64,000 nucleotides of DNA from Chloroflexota bacterium (lineage in GTDB: Bacteria; Chloroflexota; UBA11872): assembly GCA_022826485.1 (NCBI GenBank), contig JAJDUU010000025.1, forward strand, positions 62,001 through 126,000, in the 5' to 3' direction. The notes below the pieces were generated by a model. It saw only the letters and a program-made list of their open reading frames with translations. It had not been told where the DNA came from and ran no database searches. This document shows, one piece after another, positions 16,382 to 25,897 of this stretch; position 1 is the stretch's first letter, and every line of letters begins with the position of its first letter. The translations under genes and the position numbers were made by a program.

Positions 16382-16411
16382 GTGTTGACCCCCCGTGTCG
16401 TGTATCAAAGT

Positions 16412-17317
16412 CTAGACCAGCGCGGCGGCAAGATGTCTAAGGTTTGGCGCTCGCGCGGTGAGCTCACGGACAAGCGTCTGACCCGCCGGGTGGGCAGGCT
16501 CGGAGCGCCAGAGCCCGGCGGCGTCGGCGAGGGCGAGCAGCAGGGCGCTGGCAACGATGCGCGCGTTTACGTTGGAGCGCGAATCATCGACCTCGCCGGC
16601 CACGAGGGACTGTCCGGCTTTACCGGACCGAGGGTCGTGCGGCAGCATCGTGGCTTTACATAACGACCACTCGGCAATGTCAAGTCCTAGAGCCTCCAGA
16701 TCAACGAAGACCACGCCGTCACGTCCGAGGACGAGATTGCCGGGATTCAGATCGAGCGGAACCGTCCGCACGCGGCCCGAGCTGATGATGTCGGCCAGTT
16801 GGCGAATCTCCCCGGCGGCCGCCTCCCAACTTGAGGATTCACTGCGGAGCAGGCCCGAGCCGATGACTGACTCCGCGACCGCCGAGACTTCCGACTGTCG
16901 GAGGCGCTGCGCGCGATCCACGCGGGCGGGGTCGAGCGCCTCGGTCCACGCGTCGAGCGCGCGAAGCAACGCGTCCCACGCGGATGCGACGAAACTCCAC
17001 GCCGGTCGGTCCGCCTCTCGCCGCATCGCCTGCGCCAGGGTCGGGCCGTCAACCCACTCGCGGACGATGGCCGCATTCGCTTCGTCAACCGCCACCAGGC
17101 GCGGCACGGGCGCGTCCCGCGCGGCGAGCGCACCGTAGGCGGCGCCTTCCGTGCGTGCGCGGTCGCCGGCCCGAGGCCCGTCGAACAGCTTGCAGGCCAG
17201 CATTCGGGAGCCGTCGCGCACCCGGTAGGTCCCACGCGCGATGTGCTCGATCCGTGCCGGGTCCACGGAGGAGACGCCGGCCGCATGCAGCGCGGCGCGG
17301 ACGCGCGGGGCATTCAC
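16412..17317 (-). CDS. Aminoglycoside-phosphotransferase-fold kinase
   Basis: The 301-residue protein has the APH/choline-kinase signature: AAIVREWVDGPTLAQ as the hinge region, VPLDLNPGNLVLG (catalytic Asp and Asn, about residue 190) and VVFVDLEALGLD (metal-binding Asp). The substrate is unknown; such proteins phosphorylate small molecules as well as antibiotics, and chromosomal context argues against resistance. Start GTG 17317 overlaps the DUF2344 stop as GTGA, so translation is coupled. The Lys-bearing strand appears as MLACKLF. Confidence 0.85.
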   Translation of the reverse strand: MNAPRVRAALHAAGVSSVDPARIEHIARGTYRVRDGSRMLACKLFDGPRAGDRARTEGAAYGALAARDAPVPRLVAVDEANAAIVREWVDGPTLAQAMRREADRPAWSFVASAWDALLRALDAWTEALDPARVDRAQRLRQSEVSAVAESVIGSGLLRSESSSWEAAAGEIRQLADIISSGRVRTVPLDLNPGNLVLGRDGVVFVDLEALGLDIAEWSLCKATMLPHDPRSGKAGQSLVAGEVDDSRSNVNARIVASALLLALADAAGLWRSEPAHPAGQTLVRELTARAPNLRHLAAALV

Positions 17318-17955
17318 TCGGGCAGCTCGGTCTCGATCTCGGTTCGGACGACACGGCTGAATTCGACGTCCAGGGCCGACGCGAGGTCGCGCGGCGTGAC
17401 GATGGACCCGTCGCGGAGGCTCAGGCGGGCGTGCAACCGATTGTGCGAGCCGATGGTTAGCTCCGTCACCCCGGGTCGAATGTCCCGCCGCCGCGTGGGC
17501 TTACCCTTGCGGTCGTCGCGCTGGACGATCACGCTGTCAGCCGCCAGCAGGCGCTCCACCCGCTCGGTGAGGTCGTCCGGCGGGTCGTCCAGCTCCAGGT
17601 CGTAGGTCGCCCAGGCCGTGCCAAACTTCCGGCGCGCAACTCGGCGCACGTCGCCCACGGCCATTCCATCGGCCGTCGCGGACGCCAGGCGCTCCCGAAC
17701 CGCATCCGGCGGCACGTCCTCCCGCAGCGACAGCACCACGCACTCCCGCAGTCCCTCGGTGCCCACGGCCAGCGGCGGACCGAACGTCAGCCGCGGCTTG
17801 GGGCGAAATCCCCGGCTATAGGCCAGCGGCAAGCCGGCGCGGCGCGTGGCGCGCTCCAAGGCCCGGCGCACGTCGTGCAGCGAGAGGTAGCGCGCGTCGC
17901 CCGTCTTGGCGTAGCGGAGGAGGTAGTGGTGCTCGGCGGGTGGTTCGTGGTCCAT
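17314..17955 (-). CDS. DUF2344 / TIGR03936 radical-SAM-associated protein
   Basis: The 213-residue protein matches the DUF2344 domain: YLLRYAKTGDARYLSLHDVRR, then RRAGLPLAYSRGFRPKPRLTFGPPLAVG, and GLRECVVL. In many bacteria this domain sits beside or fused to a B12-binding radical SAM protein and near ribosomal or tRNA maturation genes; here the radical SAM partner is not adjacent. A role in RNA modification is suspected for the family but not shown. It is the first gene of the leftward cluster and is divergent from the HNH gene, 86 bases away. Confidence 0.88.
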   Translation of the reverse strand: MDHEPPAEHHYLLRYAKTGDARYLSLHDVRRALERATRRAGLPLAYSRGFRPKPRLTFGPPLAVGTEGLRECVVLSLREDVPPDAVRERLASATADGMAVGDVRRVARRKFGTAWATYDLELDDPPDDLTERVERLLAADSVIVQRDDRKGKPTRRRDIRPGVTELTIGSHNRLHARLSLRDGSIVTPRDLASALDVEFSRVVRTEIETELPE

Positions 17956-18041
17956 GCGGCGAATTCGGGTCGCGGTCGGCCGCCTGCGCGTGCCGTGCCT
18001 TGTAGCATAGGCGCGCCGAGTGACGCCGAGCGTGCGGACCA

Positions 18042-18566
18042 GTGAACGAACCGGTTCTGCTTCTCAACCAAAACTACGAGCCGCTCAACGTCTGCCGCAC
18101 GCGTCGGGCCATCGTGCTGCTCAGCAAGGGCAAGGCCGAGCTGCTGGAGAACGGGCGCGCGCCGATATACAGCGTGCGTCAGCTCTACCCGCGGCCGTCG
18201 GTGATCCGCATGCTGTACCACGTCCGCCGCCCGCGGCCGACGGTGCGGCTCAGCCGGCGCGAGGTGTTCGTACGCGACCGCTATCGCTGTCAATACTGCG
18301 CCGAGACGATCGTGGAGCCGACCGTGGACCACGTGGTGCCGCGGCGACTGGGCGGCCGGCGGCGCTGGGAAAACCTGGTGACTGCGTGCCGACACTGCAA
18401 TCTGCGCAAGGCCGGACGCACGCCGCGCGACGCGGGCATGCGCCTGCTGCGCCAGCCGCGACGCCCGAAATCGGCCATTGCCCACCTGGTCTGGCACGTC
18501 GCGGGCGGCAGCGTCGATCCCGCCTGGCAGCCGTACCTGCCGCAGCTGGAGTCAGCCGGCGGCTGA
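18042..18566 (+). CDS. HNH endonuclease family protein
   Basis: The 174-residue protein contains a clear HNH core: CQYC (about residues 86-89), TVDHVVPRRLGG (catalytic His), RWENLVTACRHCNLRKAG (Asn and second zinc Cys pair). The N-terminus (VLLLNQNYEPLNVC and RRAIVLLSKGKAEL) is typical of the widespread stand-alone HNH proteins found beside core genes in Chloroflexota, Actinobacteria and Cyanobacteria. It cuts DNA in principle; the biological role is unknown. The start is GTG 18042. Chromosomal context suggests a housekeeping rather than mobile nuclease. Confidence 0.92.
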   Translation: MNEPVLLLNQNYEPLNVCRTRRAIVLLSKGKAELLENGRAPIYSVRQLYPRPSVIRMLYHVRRPRPTVRLSRREVFVRDRYRCQYCAETIVEPTVDHVVPRRLGGRRRWENLVTACRHCNLRKAGRTPRDAGMRLLRQPRRPKSAIAHLVWHVAGGSVDPAWQPYLPQLESAGG

Positions 18567-18883
18567 ACCCGGCGCTCTTTGCCGGCCACTCCTGCGGAAC
18601 GGCCGTCGTCATTTCGACGAAGCGCCTGCCCTCGTCCGTCATTCCGGCGGAGGCCGGAATCCAGGTCCGCCTTGGGAATGCCTCATTCCGAGGAATCGAG
18701 GTCGAGCGTCTGAGATTTCTCGCTTCGCTCGAAATGACATCGGGCGCTCGAAATGACTTAGGGAGGTTCGAATTGACAACGGGGTCAATTGGCACCGTCG
18801 GCTGAGTTCTCACGCTGCGCGCAGCGTGGGCCACCGGACGGTCAGCCGGCTGCGGAGCAAGCGTGCCTGCTTGTGTGGGGGTG
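18567..18883. other. Intergenic region with palindromic repeats
   Basis: No gene is seen. It holds an ATTCCGGC/GCCGGAAT hairpin (18641-18660) and a second element containing TTTCTCGCTTCGCTCGAAAT near 18715-18735 followed by partial repeats of CGAAATGAC. Both belong to dispersed repeat types. Confidence 0.7.
18635..18668. repeat. REP-like palindrome, copy 1
   Basis: CCGTCATTCCGGC, loop GGAG, GCCGGAATCCA: a perfect 8-bp stem. Related copies lie at 34868, 37033, 38522 and 55521. Confidence 0.85.
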
Positions 18884-21175
18884 CTACCCAGCCGCGTGCT
18901 GTCGCAACAGATTCAGCGCCGATCCGGCCCAGAACCACTCGATCTGATCGGCGGTCAGCGTGTGATCGAGTTGGATGTGGTCCTGCGAACCGTCCGCATG
19001 GTCGATGCGTGCCGCAATGGGCCGTCCGGGGGCCAGGCGATCGATGTCGGCCAGGCTCACGCGGTCGTCGGCCTGCATGCGGTCATAGTCGGCCGGGTCC
19101 GCGAAGGTCAGCGGCAGGATCCCCTGCTTCTTGAGATTCGATTCGTGGATGCGCGCGAAGCCGCGCACCACGATGGCGCCCGCGCCCAGGAGACGCGGCG
19201 ACATGGCGGCGTGCTCGCGGCTGCTGCCTTCACCGTAGTTCGAGTCGCCCACGGCCACCCAGGTCAGCCCCGCGTCGGCATAGCTCTTGGCGATCTGCGC
19301 CAGCGGCTCCTCGGACGCGCCGGTGAGCACATTGCGGCCGGCGCCCGGCGCGTCGGCAAAGGCATTGTTGGCCCCGGTGAACATGTTGTCGCTGATGCGC
19401 GCGAGATGCCCGCGGTAGCGCAGCCACGGTCCCGCCGGCGAGATGGCGTCGGTCGTGCACTGTCCCACGGCCCTGAGCAGCACCGGCATCGACTGGAACT
19501 GCTCCGCCGATCGCGGTGCGAATGGCGTCAGCCGTTCCAACCGCTCGCTGTCCGCCGCGATCGACACCGCGACCTCGGCGGCGTCCGCCGGGGGCGGCAC
19601 ATAGCCGAAGCGTCGGCCCGTGAATCCATCTGCCGGAACGTCCGGCGCCGGCTGTGGAGGGTCGAGCCGCAGCCCGTTGCCGTTGATCGAGTCGGTGAGC
19701 GGATTGAACGAGAGGCGACCGCTCAGCGCGAACGCCACGGTCAGCTCGGGACTGGCGATGAACGCCTGGGTGTTGGGACTGCCGTCGTTGCGCCGCGGGA
19801 AGTTGCGATTGAAGGACGTGACGATGGAGTTCGTGGCCAGGGCCTTGCCGCCGGCGGCGTCGGGCTCGATGTCGTCGCGGCGCCACTGGCCGATGCAGGG
19901 ACCGCACGCGTTGGCCAGCACGCTGCCGCCAATGGCTTCCAGGTCGGCCAGCTGGCCGTCGCGTTCGATGGTCGCCCGCACCATCTCGGATCCCGGCGTC
20001 ACCAGGAACGGCACCGAGGCCTGGAGACCGGCGGCGGCCGCCTGCCGCGCGACATCCGCCGCGCGGGTGATGTCTTCGTAGGAAGAATTGGTGCAGCTGC
20101 CCAGGAGGGCGGCGGAGATCTGCTCGGCGAAGCCCTCGGACTCCACCTCGGCCTCGAGCTCGGATACCGGTCGGGCCCGGTCGGGGCGGTGCGGCCCCAC
20201 GACGTGCGGCTCGAGCTCCGCCAGGTCGATCTCAACCACCTGCTCGTAGAACGTCTCGGGGTCGCGTTCGACCTCGGCGTCGGCGCGCAACAGGTCCTGG
20301 TTGGCGTCGGCTAGAGCGGCAAGCTCGGCGCGCTCCGTCGCGCGAAGGTAGGTGGCCATGCGCTCGTCGTAGGCGAACACGGAGGTAGTGGCGCCCAGCT
20401 CGGCGCCCATGTTGGTGATGGTGGCCTTGCCGGTGCACGCCAGCGCGCGGGTGCCGGGACCGAAGTACTCAATGATCCGGTTCGTGCCGCCGCTGGTGGT
20501 GAGGATGCCCGCGAGCTTGAGGATGACGTCCTTGGGCGCGGTCCAGCCGTTGAGCTCGCCGGTGAGCCGCACGCCGATGATGCGCGGTTGCAGCGTCTCC
20601 CAGGGCAGATTGACCATCACGTCCACCGCGTCCGCGCCCCCCACGCCGATCGCCAGCATCCCCAGGCCCCCGGCGTTGGGCGTGTGCGAGTCGGTGCCGA
20701 TGATCAGTCCGCCCGGAAATGCATAGTTCTCCAGGATGACCTGGTGAATGATTCCCGAGCCCGGCGTCCAGAAGCCGATGCCGTATCGTGCACTTACCGA
20801 TTTGAGGAAGGCGTAGACCTCGTTGTTCTCGAGCAAGGCCGTTTGAAGATCAGCGTTGGCACCCACGTGCGCCCGAATCAGGTGGTCGCAGTGCACCGTG
20901 GTCGGCACCGCCACCGAGTCCCGTCCCGCGAGCATGAACTGCAGCAGGGCCATCTGCGCGGTCGCGTCCTGCATGGCGACGCGATCGGGCCGGATTTGCA
21001 GGTAGCTTTCCAGTGGCGTCAGGTCTTGGGTGGACGGGTCGTCCAGGTGACCGAAGAGCAGCTTTTCGGCCAGCGTGAGCGGGCGATCGAGTCGTTCACG
21101 GACGGTAGCCAGGCGGGCGCGGGCACGCGCGTACGAATCTGCGACCAGCGCGGAGGTCGACTCGATCACCGTCAC
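18884..21175 (-). CDS. acn: Aconitate hydratase (mitochondrial type)
   Basis: The 763-residue protein is a full-length aconitase, converting citrate to isocitrate in the TCA cycle. It has GIIHQVILENYAFPGG and GTDSHTPNAGGLG in domain 1, the iron-sulfur ligands GSCTNSS and ANACGPCIGQW, and the catalytic SNYGEGSSREHAA with GFARIHESNLKKQG in the swivel domain. The domain order and length fit the mitochondrial-type enzyme rather than AcnA or AcnB. The start is GTG 21175, with AGGAGAG upstream. It is divergent from the UbiA gene, 113 bases away. The assembled 4Fe-4S cluster makes it oxygen-sensitive; nothing unusual is seen. Confidence 0.95.
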   Translation of the reverse strand: MTVIESTSALVADSYARARARLATVRERLDRPLTLAEKLLFGHLDDPSTQDLTPLESYLQIRPDRVAMQDATAQMALLQFMLAGRDSVAVPTTVHCDHLIRAHVGANADLQTALLENNEVYAFLKSVSARYGIGFWTPGSGIIHQVILENYAFPGGLIIGTDSHTPNAGGLGMLAIGVGGADAVDVMVNLPWETLQPRIIGVRLTGELNGWTAPKDVILKLAGILTTSGGTNRIIEYFGPGTRALACTGKATITNMGAELGATTSVFAYDERMATYLRATERAELAALADANQDLLRADAEVERDPETFYEQVVEIDLAELEPHVVGPHRPDRARPVSELEAEVESEGFAEQISAALLGSCTNSSYEDITRAADVARQAAAAGLQASVPFLVTPGSEMVRATIERDGQLADLEAIGGSVLANACGPCIGQWRRDDIEPDAAGGKALATNSIVTSFNRNFPRRNDGSPNTQAFIASPELTVAFALSGRLSFNPLTDSINGNGLRLDPPQPAPDVPADGFTGRRFGYVPPPADAAEVAVSIAADSERLERLTPFAPRSAEQFQSMPVLLRAVGQCTTDAISPAGPWLRYRGHLARISDNMFTGANNAFADAPGAGRNVLTGASEEPLAQIAKSYADAGLTWVAVGDSNYGEGSSREHAAMSPRLLGAGAIVVRGFARIHESNLKKQGILPLTFADPADYDRMQADDRVSLADIDRLAPGRPIAARIDHADGSQDHIQLDHTLTADQIEWFWAGSALNLLRQHAAG

Positions 21176-21288
21176 AAGGCTCTCCTCTCGTCACCGGCCC
21201 GGCCAGTGGGGGCAGGTGCCCAGACCCTATCCTTACCCAACTATCGCGCATTTGGGCGCGGTCGCGGGAACAAGGCCCACATGGCTCC

Positions 21289-22197
21289 ATGACCCAGCTA
21301 CTTGCCGCGCTGGTGACGACCGCGCGGCCGGCCCAGTGGCTGAAGAACGTGGTGGTGCTGGCGCCGCTCGTCTTCGCGCAACGGCTCAGCGACGGCGGCG
21401 ACGTGTTGCGGGCCGTGGCCATGTTCGCCATTTTCTGTGCCTTGGCTTCGGGCGTGTATTTCGTCAACGACGCGGTCGATGTCGAGCGCGACCGGCGCAA
21501 CCCCCACAAGAGGGGCCGTCCGGTGGCCGCGGGACGGCTGAGCCGCGCCGCGGCCGTCGCAACCGGTGTCGCATTGGGCGCGCTGGCCGTCGGGCTTTCC
21601 GCGCTGCTCGGCGTCGGGGTGGTGATCGTCCTCGGCGGCTATTTCGCGCTGAACGTGGTCTACAGTCTGTGGCTGTCGCGAGTGGCCTTCCTGGACGGCA
21701 TGGCGGTCGCCGCGGGGTTCGTCCTGCGCGCCATCGCTGGAGCGGTCGCCATTGCGGTTCCGTTCTCCGGCTGGCTCATCCTGTGCACGTTTCTCCTGAC
21801 CCTCCTGATATCGCTTGGCAAGCGCCGGGCGGAGTTGACGCAGCCGGACGCGCGGTCACGGGGCCTGCGGCGAACCTGGAACGACGTGCCGCCGGAAGTT
21901 GTTGACGCCGTGATCGTGCTGGTCGGCGCGACCGTGGTCGTCTGCTACGCGATCTACAGCCTGGCGCCGGAAACGGCGGCGCAGTTCGGCGGGCGCGGCT
22001 TGGTCTTCACGGTGCCGTTCGTGCTGTACGGCATCACGCGGTTCATGCTGCGTGCGTTCAGCGGCGATGGCGTCTGGGACCCGACGACCGTCTTGCTGCG
22101 CGACCGCGGTGTGCAGGCTGCGGTTGTCGGCTGGCTGGCCGCCGCCCTGCTCATCATCTATTGGGCCGGACCGTGGCTCAGTGAGTTGGTGTCGTGA
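21289..22197 (+). CDS. UbiA-family decaprenyl-phosphate phosphoribosyltransferase
   Basis: The 302-residue membrane protein has about eight hydrophobic helices and the first UbiA aspartate motif FVNDAVDVERDRRNPHKRGRP. RPAQWLKNVVVLAPLVF at the N-terminus is characteristic of the decaprenyl-phosphate phosphoribosyltransferase branch, which moves phosphoribose onto a polyprenyl phosphate for arabinan or related cell-envelope sugars. In Chloroflexota the product's use is unknown. The second motif region includes LGKRRAEL. It is first in a rightward set with the 2TM and DUF72 genes. Confidence 0.88.
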   Translation: MTQLLAALVTTARPAQWLKNVVVLAPLVFAQRLSDGGDVLRAVAMFAIFCALASGVYFVNDAVDVERDRRNPHKRGRPVAAGRLSRAAAVATGVALGALAVGLSALLGVGVVIVLGGYFALNVVYSLWLSRVAFLDGMAVAAGFVLRAIAGAVAIAVPFSGWLILCTFLLTLLISLGKRRAELTQPDARSRGLRRTWNDVPPEVVDAVIVLVGATVVVCYAIYSLAPETAAQFGGRGLVFTVPFVLYGITRFMLRAFSGDGVWDPTTVLLRDRGVQAAVVGWLAAALLIIYWAGPWLSELVS

Positions 22198-22354
22198 ACT
22201 GCGAAGGTTGGCCCTCACGCTGATGACGCAGAGGCGGTGCGCCGTATCTCCGGTCAAGTCGGTTAGCTGCTGGATGAGGCGACGCCACGGGCGGCTCTGG
22301 CGTGAGTTCGACGAGTCCATGGGTAGAATGCCGCCCGCTACCGGCTCCTACTAG

Positions 22355-22672
22355 ATGTCCGACCCGTCATCAAGCGACCGTGCCGAGGCCTACCGCCGCG
22401 CAACCGAGCGCGTGCGGGCGCGCTTGGGCTTCGCGGGACACGCGGCGGTGTGGGCGGCGGTCGCCATCCTGCTGCTGATCGTCAACCTCATCGCGAGCCC
22501 GGACTTCATCTGGTTCTTCTGGCCGGCGGTGTTCTGGCTGGTGGCCCTGGCCTTGCACGGCTGGACCGTGTTCGGTCCCGGCCTGCCCGTGATCGAGCGC
22601 TGGCGGCAGCGGGAAGCCGCCCGCGAGCTTGACCGTATGCGGGGCCAGGACAACGACACGGGTGAAGCATGA
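22355..22672 (+). CDS. 2TM-domain membrane protein
   Basis: This 105-residue protein fits the 2TM family: RRATERVRARLGFAGHAAVW, then two hydrophobic hairpin helices (WAAVAILLLIVNLIA and WFFWPAVFWLVALALHGWTV) and a charged tail. Function is unknown; the domain is often found alone or on regulators. Its stop overlaps the DUF72 start as ATGA, so the two are translationally coupled. Confidence 0.88.
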   Translation: MSDPSSSDRAEAYRRATERVRARLGFAGHAAVWAAVAILLLIVNLIASPDFIWFFWPAVFWLVALALHGWTVFGPGLPVIERWRQREAARELDRMRGQDNDTGEA

Positions 22673-23553
22673 GCGCCACCCGCAGGTTCGGCGTTCGCGG
22701 CTGGCAACGGCTGGAGGACTTCTACCCGCCGCGCGTCAAGCCGGCGGAAATGCTGGGCCACTACGCGGCTGTAGCCGACGTGGTGGAAACGCCCAACACC
22801 TTCAACGGCATTCCCAAGCCGGAGCGGTTGGCCGAGTGGGCGGAGCAGGCGCCGGAGGGCTTCCTATTCGACGTCATCGCCTTTGGCGGCCTCACGCTGC
22901 ATCAGCGGCGTCCGGGTGACACGGGTCCCATCGGGCGGCGATCGTGGCAGAAGGTTTCGGTCATTCCGCCCGACGTGCTCTTCGACGACTTTGGCCAGGC
23001 GCTCGCGCCGCTGGCGGAGGCGGGCAAGCTCGGCTGCGTGGTGCTGCAATTCCCGTCGTGGTTCGGCGCCGGCGACGAGGCTCGTGAATACCTGGGGCAT
23101 GTCAGCGGACTGCTTCCCAATCTGCCCTTGGCCGCGGAGTTTCGGCATCCGAGCTGGGACGTGCCGAGCCAGCAGGACGCGACCTTGGAGTGCCTGATCG
23201 ACTTGGAAATGGCCCTGGTCGTGGCGGACTTTCCGCCCGATCGGCCCGAGGCCGGACCGCCCACCGTTGCCGTCACCACCGATCGCTTGAGCGTCGTGCG
23301 GCTCCATGGCCGCGACGGCGACGCGTGGCCGCGCACCGAGGCCAATCCGGTCGAGCCGATCGCGCACACCTACTCCGATCAGGAGTTGGCGCCATGGGTG
23401 CCGCGCGTGCGGGAACTTTCCGAAGAGGCGGCCGAAGTGCACGTGCTCGTGGGATCCACGCCCTACGCCGGGGCGCTCGATGCCGCCAACCGCCTCAAGG
23501 CGGCCATTGCCGAAGCCGAGGAGGCCGAGGCGCGCTGGGGCTACGTGCCCTAG
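22669..23553 (+). CDS. DUF72 (YecE-like) TIM-barrel protein
   Basis: The 294-residue protein matches DUF72: RFGVRGWQRLEDFYPP, a conserved ETPNTFNGIPKPERLAEWAE, FDVIAFGGLTLHQ, then LGCVVLQFPSWF, LAAEFRHPSWD and VVRLHGRDGDAW with a late YSDQEL. The family adopts a TIM barrel and has no settled biochemical role. The start codon overlaps the 2TM stop. The gene converges on secF with overlapping ends (23550-23553), so transcription may interfere. Confidence 0.92.
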   Translation: MSATRRFGVRGWQRLEDFYPPRVKPAEMLGHYAAVADVVETPNTFNGIPKPERLAEWAEQAPEGFLFDVIAFGGLTLHQRRPGDTGPIGRRSWQKVSVIPPDVLFDDFGQALAPLAEAGKLGCVVLQFPSWFGAGDEAREYLGHVSGLLPNLPLAAEFRHPSWDVPSQQDATLECLIDLEMALVVADFPPDRPEAGPPTVAVTTDRLSVVRLHGRDGDAWPRTEANPVEPIAHTYSDQELAPWVPRVRELSEEAAEVHVLVGSTPYAGALDAANRLKAAIAEAEEAEARWGYVP

Positions 23554-24491
23554 TTCGCCGCCGCGCGGCGCCAGGGAATCAACCGGCGCCAAAGGCGCGG
23601 AATGTCGCGCTGCTCCCACGAAGCGACCAGGCACGCTGCGTTGAAGATCGACGAGTACGTCCCGATGGCGAAGCCCAGGGACAGGGCCAGCACGAAGTCG
23701 CGAATCGTCGGTCCGCCCAGGAGCAGCAGGGCGAGCAACACCAGGAGCGCCGTGAAAGAGGTGTTGAGCGATCGCGTAAGGCTCTGGTTGGCGCTGTGAT
23801 TGATGATGTCGGCAAGGCCGGGGCGCTCGTGCTCGTCCAGATGGACGTAGTCGCGGTTCGTTTCGCGAATGCGGTCGAAGACGACGATGGAGTCGTTGAC
23901 GGAGAATCCGATCACCGTGAGCAGGGCGGTCACGAACAGGGCGTCAATCTGCACGTTGAGCGCGTGGCCCAGGAGCGCGAACACGCCAATGACGAACAGC
24001 GCGTCATGCAGCAGCGCCACGATCGCCGCCACGCCGTAACGGAATGAGTGCTGCATGCCGCGAAAGGCCCAGGTCACGTAGAGCAGAATCAGCCCCGAGG
24101 CCACGGCGACTGCGATGACGGCGGCGCGCGTGAGCTCTTCGCCAACCACCGGCCCGATGGCCGAGAAGCCAAGCTCCTCCACCGGCCCCATGGCCGAGCC
24201 GAGGCCCGTGAGCAGATCGTCCTTTTCGTCGACGTCGATCGCGCGCACGCGGAGCAGGGCGTCGCTCTCGCCGGCCATCTGCACCACGGCTTCAGGGAAT
24301 CCGGCCCCTTGCGCCGCCGACGTGACGTCCTCTTGCGTGGTCTCCGCCGCGACGCGCACCTGAAGCAGCGTGCCGCCCGTGAAGTCGATGCCGGGCTTCA
24401 GGCCGCCGGTCAGCAGGGCCACGACGCCGGGTACGAGCAGCACGGTGGACAGCAAGTACCACCAGCCGCGGCGACCCACGATGTCGAACAT
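23550..24491 (-). CDS. secF: Protein translocase subunit SecF
   Basis: The 313-residue protein has the SecF hallmarks: WWYLLSTVLLVPGVVALL (first helix), PGIDFTGGTLLQVR, a periplasmic loop, then five helices with GFSVNDSIVVFDRIRE and the SLNTSFTALLVLLALLLLGG segment. With SecD it uses the proton-motive force to finish export through SecYEG. ATG 24491 overlaps the secD stop, so the two are coupled. Length is usual. An in-frame start further upstream at 24728 lies inside secD and is rejected. Confidence 0.95.
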   Translation of the reverse strand: MFDIVGRRGWWYLLSTVLLVPGVVALLTGGLKPGIDFTGGTLLQVRVAAETTQEDVTSAAQGAGFPEAVVQMAGESDALLRVRAIDVDEKDDLLTGLGSAMGPVEELGFSAIGPVVGEELTRAAVIAVAVASGLILLYVTWAFRGMQHSFRYGVAAIVALLHDALFVIGVFALLGHALNVQIDALFVTALLTVIGFSVNDSIVVFDRIRETNRDYVHLDEHERPGLADIINHSANQSLTRSLNTSFTALLVLLALLLLGGPTIRDFVLALSLGFAIGTYSSIFNAACLVASWEQRDIPRLWRRLIPWRRAAAN

Positions 24492-25846
24492 CAGGCCGCG
24501 CTCTCTTCGGGGATCGGACGCGCACCGAACCAGCGCGGCTGATCGACCCCCGGCACCAGCACGGCTAGGCGCAGCAGTGTGCGGCTGATCGTGATGGCCG
24601 AAAACATGCTCACGGCCACGCCGATGGCCAGCGTGAGCGCGAACCCTCGCACGCCGCCGCTGCCGAAGCCGAAGAGCACCGCGCAGATGAGCAGCGTGGA
24701 GACGTTCGAGTCGCGGATGGACGGCCACGCGCGGTTAAATCCGGCTTCGATGGCCCGTCGCACCGCGCGACCACGGCGGACCTCCTCGCGGGTGCGTTCG
24801 AAGATCAGGATGTTCGCATCCACGGCTACGCCCAGCGACAGGATTACGCCGGCCACCCCCGCCAGGGTGAGCGTTACCGGGACGAGCTTGAAGATGGCGA
24901 AGACGATCATCACGTAGGCCACCAGCGCCAGCGCCGCCACGACCCCCGCCGCGCGGTAGTAGGCCACCATGAACGCCAGCACGAGCACCGCGCCCACGAT
25001 GCCGGCGCGCACCGACAGCGCCAGGGACTCTTCGCCCAGCGTCGGCCGCACGGTCAGGTTCTGCACCACCTTGAGCGGCACCGGCAGGGCGCCGTATTGC
25101 AGCTGGATGGCCACCCGGCGCGCCTCGTCCGGCGTGAACGTGCCGCGGATGACGCCTTCGTCGCGAATCGGCGCTTCGATCACCGCCGAGTTGATCACGA
25201 TGTCGTCGACCGTGATGGTGAGCCACTGGCCCAGGTGGGTGCTCGTGTGCCGTTCGAAGTGCTCGCCCGAGGACGGCTTGAGCTCGAAGGCGATCATCGA
25301 CGCGCCGAGCTGATCGAACTCGACGCGCGCCGATTGCAGGTCCGCCCCACGCAGCACCACGTCATCCGGATCGGCCACGAAGACCTCGTCATCCGGGTAG
25401 GGACGGGAACCCGTGTCGACGATCAGAAGCTGTCCGGTTTCGCGGAAGAGCGCGATCGCGTCGTCCAGCGGGTCGTCGCATTCCTCCGCCGCCGGGTCGC
25501 AGTCCGGGTCCGGACCGCCAAGGCCGGGAAGCTCCACGATCAGCCGGGTGTCGCCCTCGATCTGGATCACAGGCTCGGCGACGCCCAGCGCGTTCACGCG
25601 GTTCTCGATGATCTGCCGCACGGCCTCCATGGCATCCGCGTCCACCGATTGATCGGGCGCGGGGTCCGCCTCGAAGCGCACGTGCAATCCGCCCTGGAGA
25701 TCCAATCCCTGCCGAAACTCGAGGTCCGAGAAGTCGCGGGTGCCGACCTGCACCGGAAATCCCGGCGAGTTCGGAATCACGATGTAGAGCGCCAGCCCAA
25801 AGACGACCGCAATGAGCGCCAGCACTGCTTGGTGACGACGGCGCAC
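24491..25846 (-). CDS. secD: Protein translocase subunit SecD
   Basis: The 451-residue protein shows SecD features: one N-terminal helix (VLALIAVVFGLALYIVI), GLDLQGGLHVRFEA, IIENRVNALGVAEPVIQ, the periplasmic P1 domain with DAIALFRETGQL, and a C-terminal block of helices with GVAGVILSLGVAVDANILIFERTREE. It acts with SecF in protein export. Between IVELPGLGG and the next helix is a short acidic insert with two Cys, which may be lineage-specific. It lies upstream of secF on the same strand with overlapping ends. Confidence 0.95.
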   Translation of the reverse strand: MRRRHQAVLALIAVVFGLALYIVIPNSPGFPVQVGTRDFSDLEFRQGLDLQGGLHVRFEADPAPDQSVDADAMEAVRQIIENRVNALGVAEPVIQIEGDTRLIVELPGLGGPDPDCDPAAEECDDPLDDAIALFRETGQLLIVDTGSRPYPDDEVFVADPDDVVLRGADLQSARVEFDQLGASMIAFELKPSSGEHFERHTSTHLGQWLTITVDDIVINSAVIEAPIRDEGVIRGTFTPDEARRVAIQLQYGALPVPLKVVQNLTVRPTLGEESLALSVRAGIVGAVLVLAFMVAYYRAAGVVAALALVAYVMIVFAIFKLVPVTLTLAGVAGVILSLGVAVDANILIFERTREEVRRGRAVRRAIEAGFNRAWPSIRDSNVSTLLICAVLFGFGSGGVRGFALTLAIGVAVSMFSAITISRTLLRLAVLVPGVDQPRWFGARPIPEESAA

Positions 25847-25897
25847 GTCAGGGCCTCGGAGCGTGGGTTCGCGACATGGCGTCGATGATACGCGGCG

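Noticed and set aside
18863-20314. A 483-codon rightward open frame
   Set aside because: It is the opposite strand of aconitase, whose iron-sulfur and catalytic motifs are clear.
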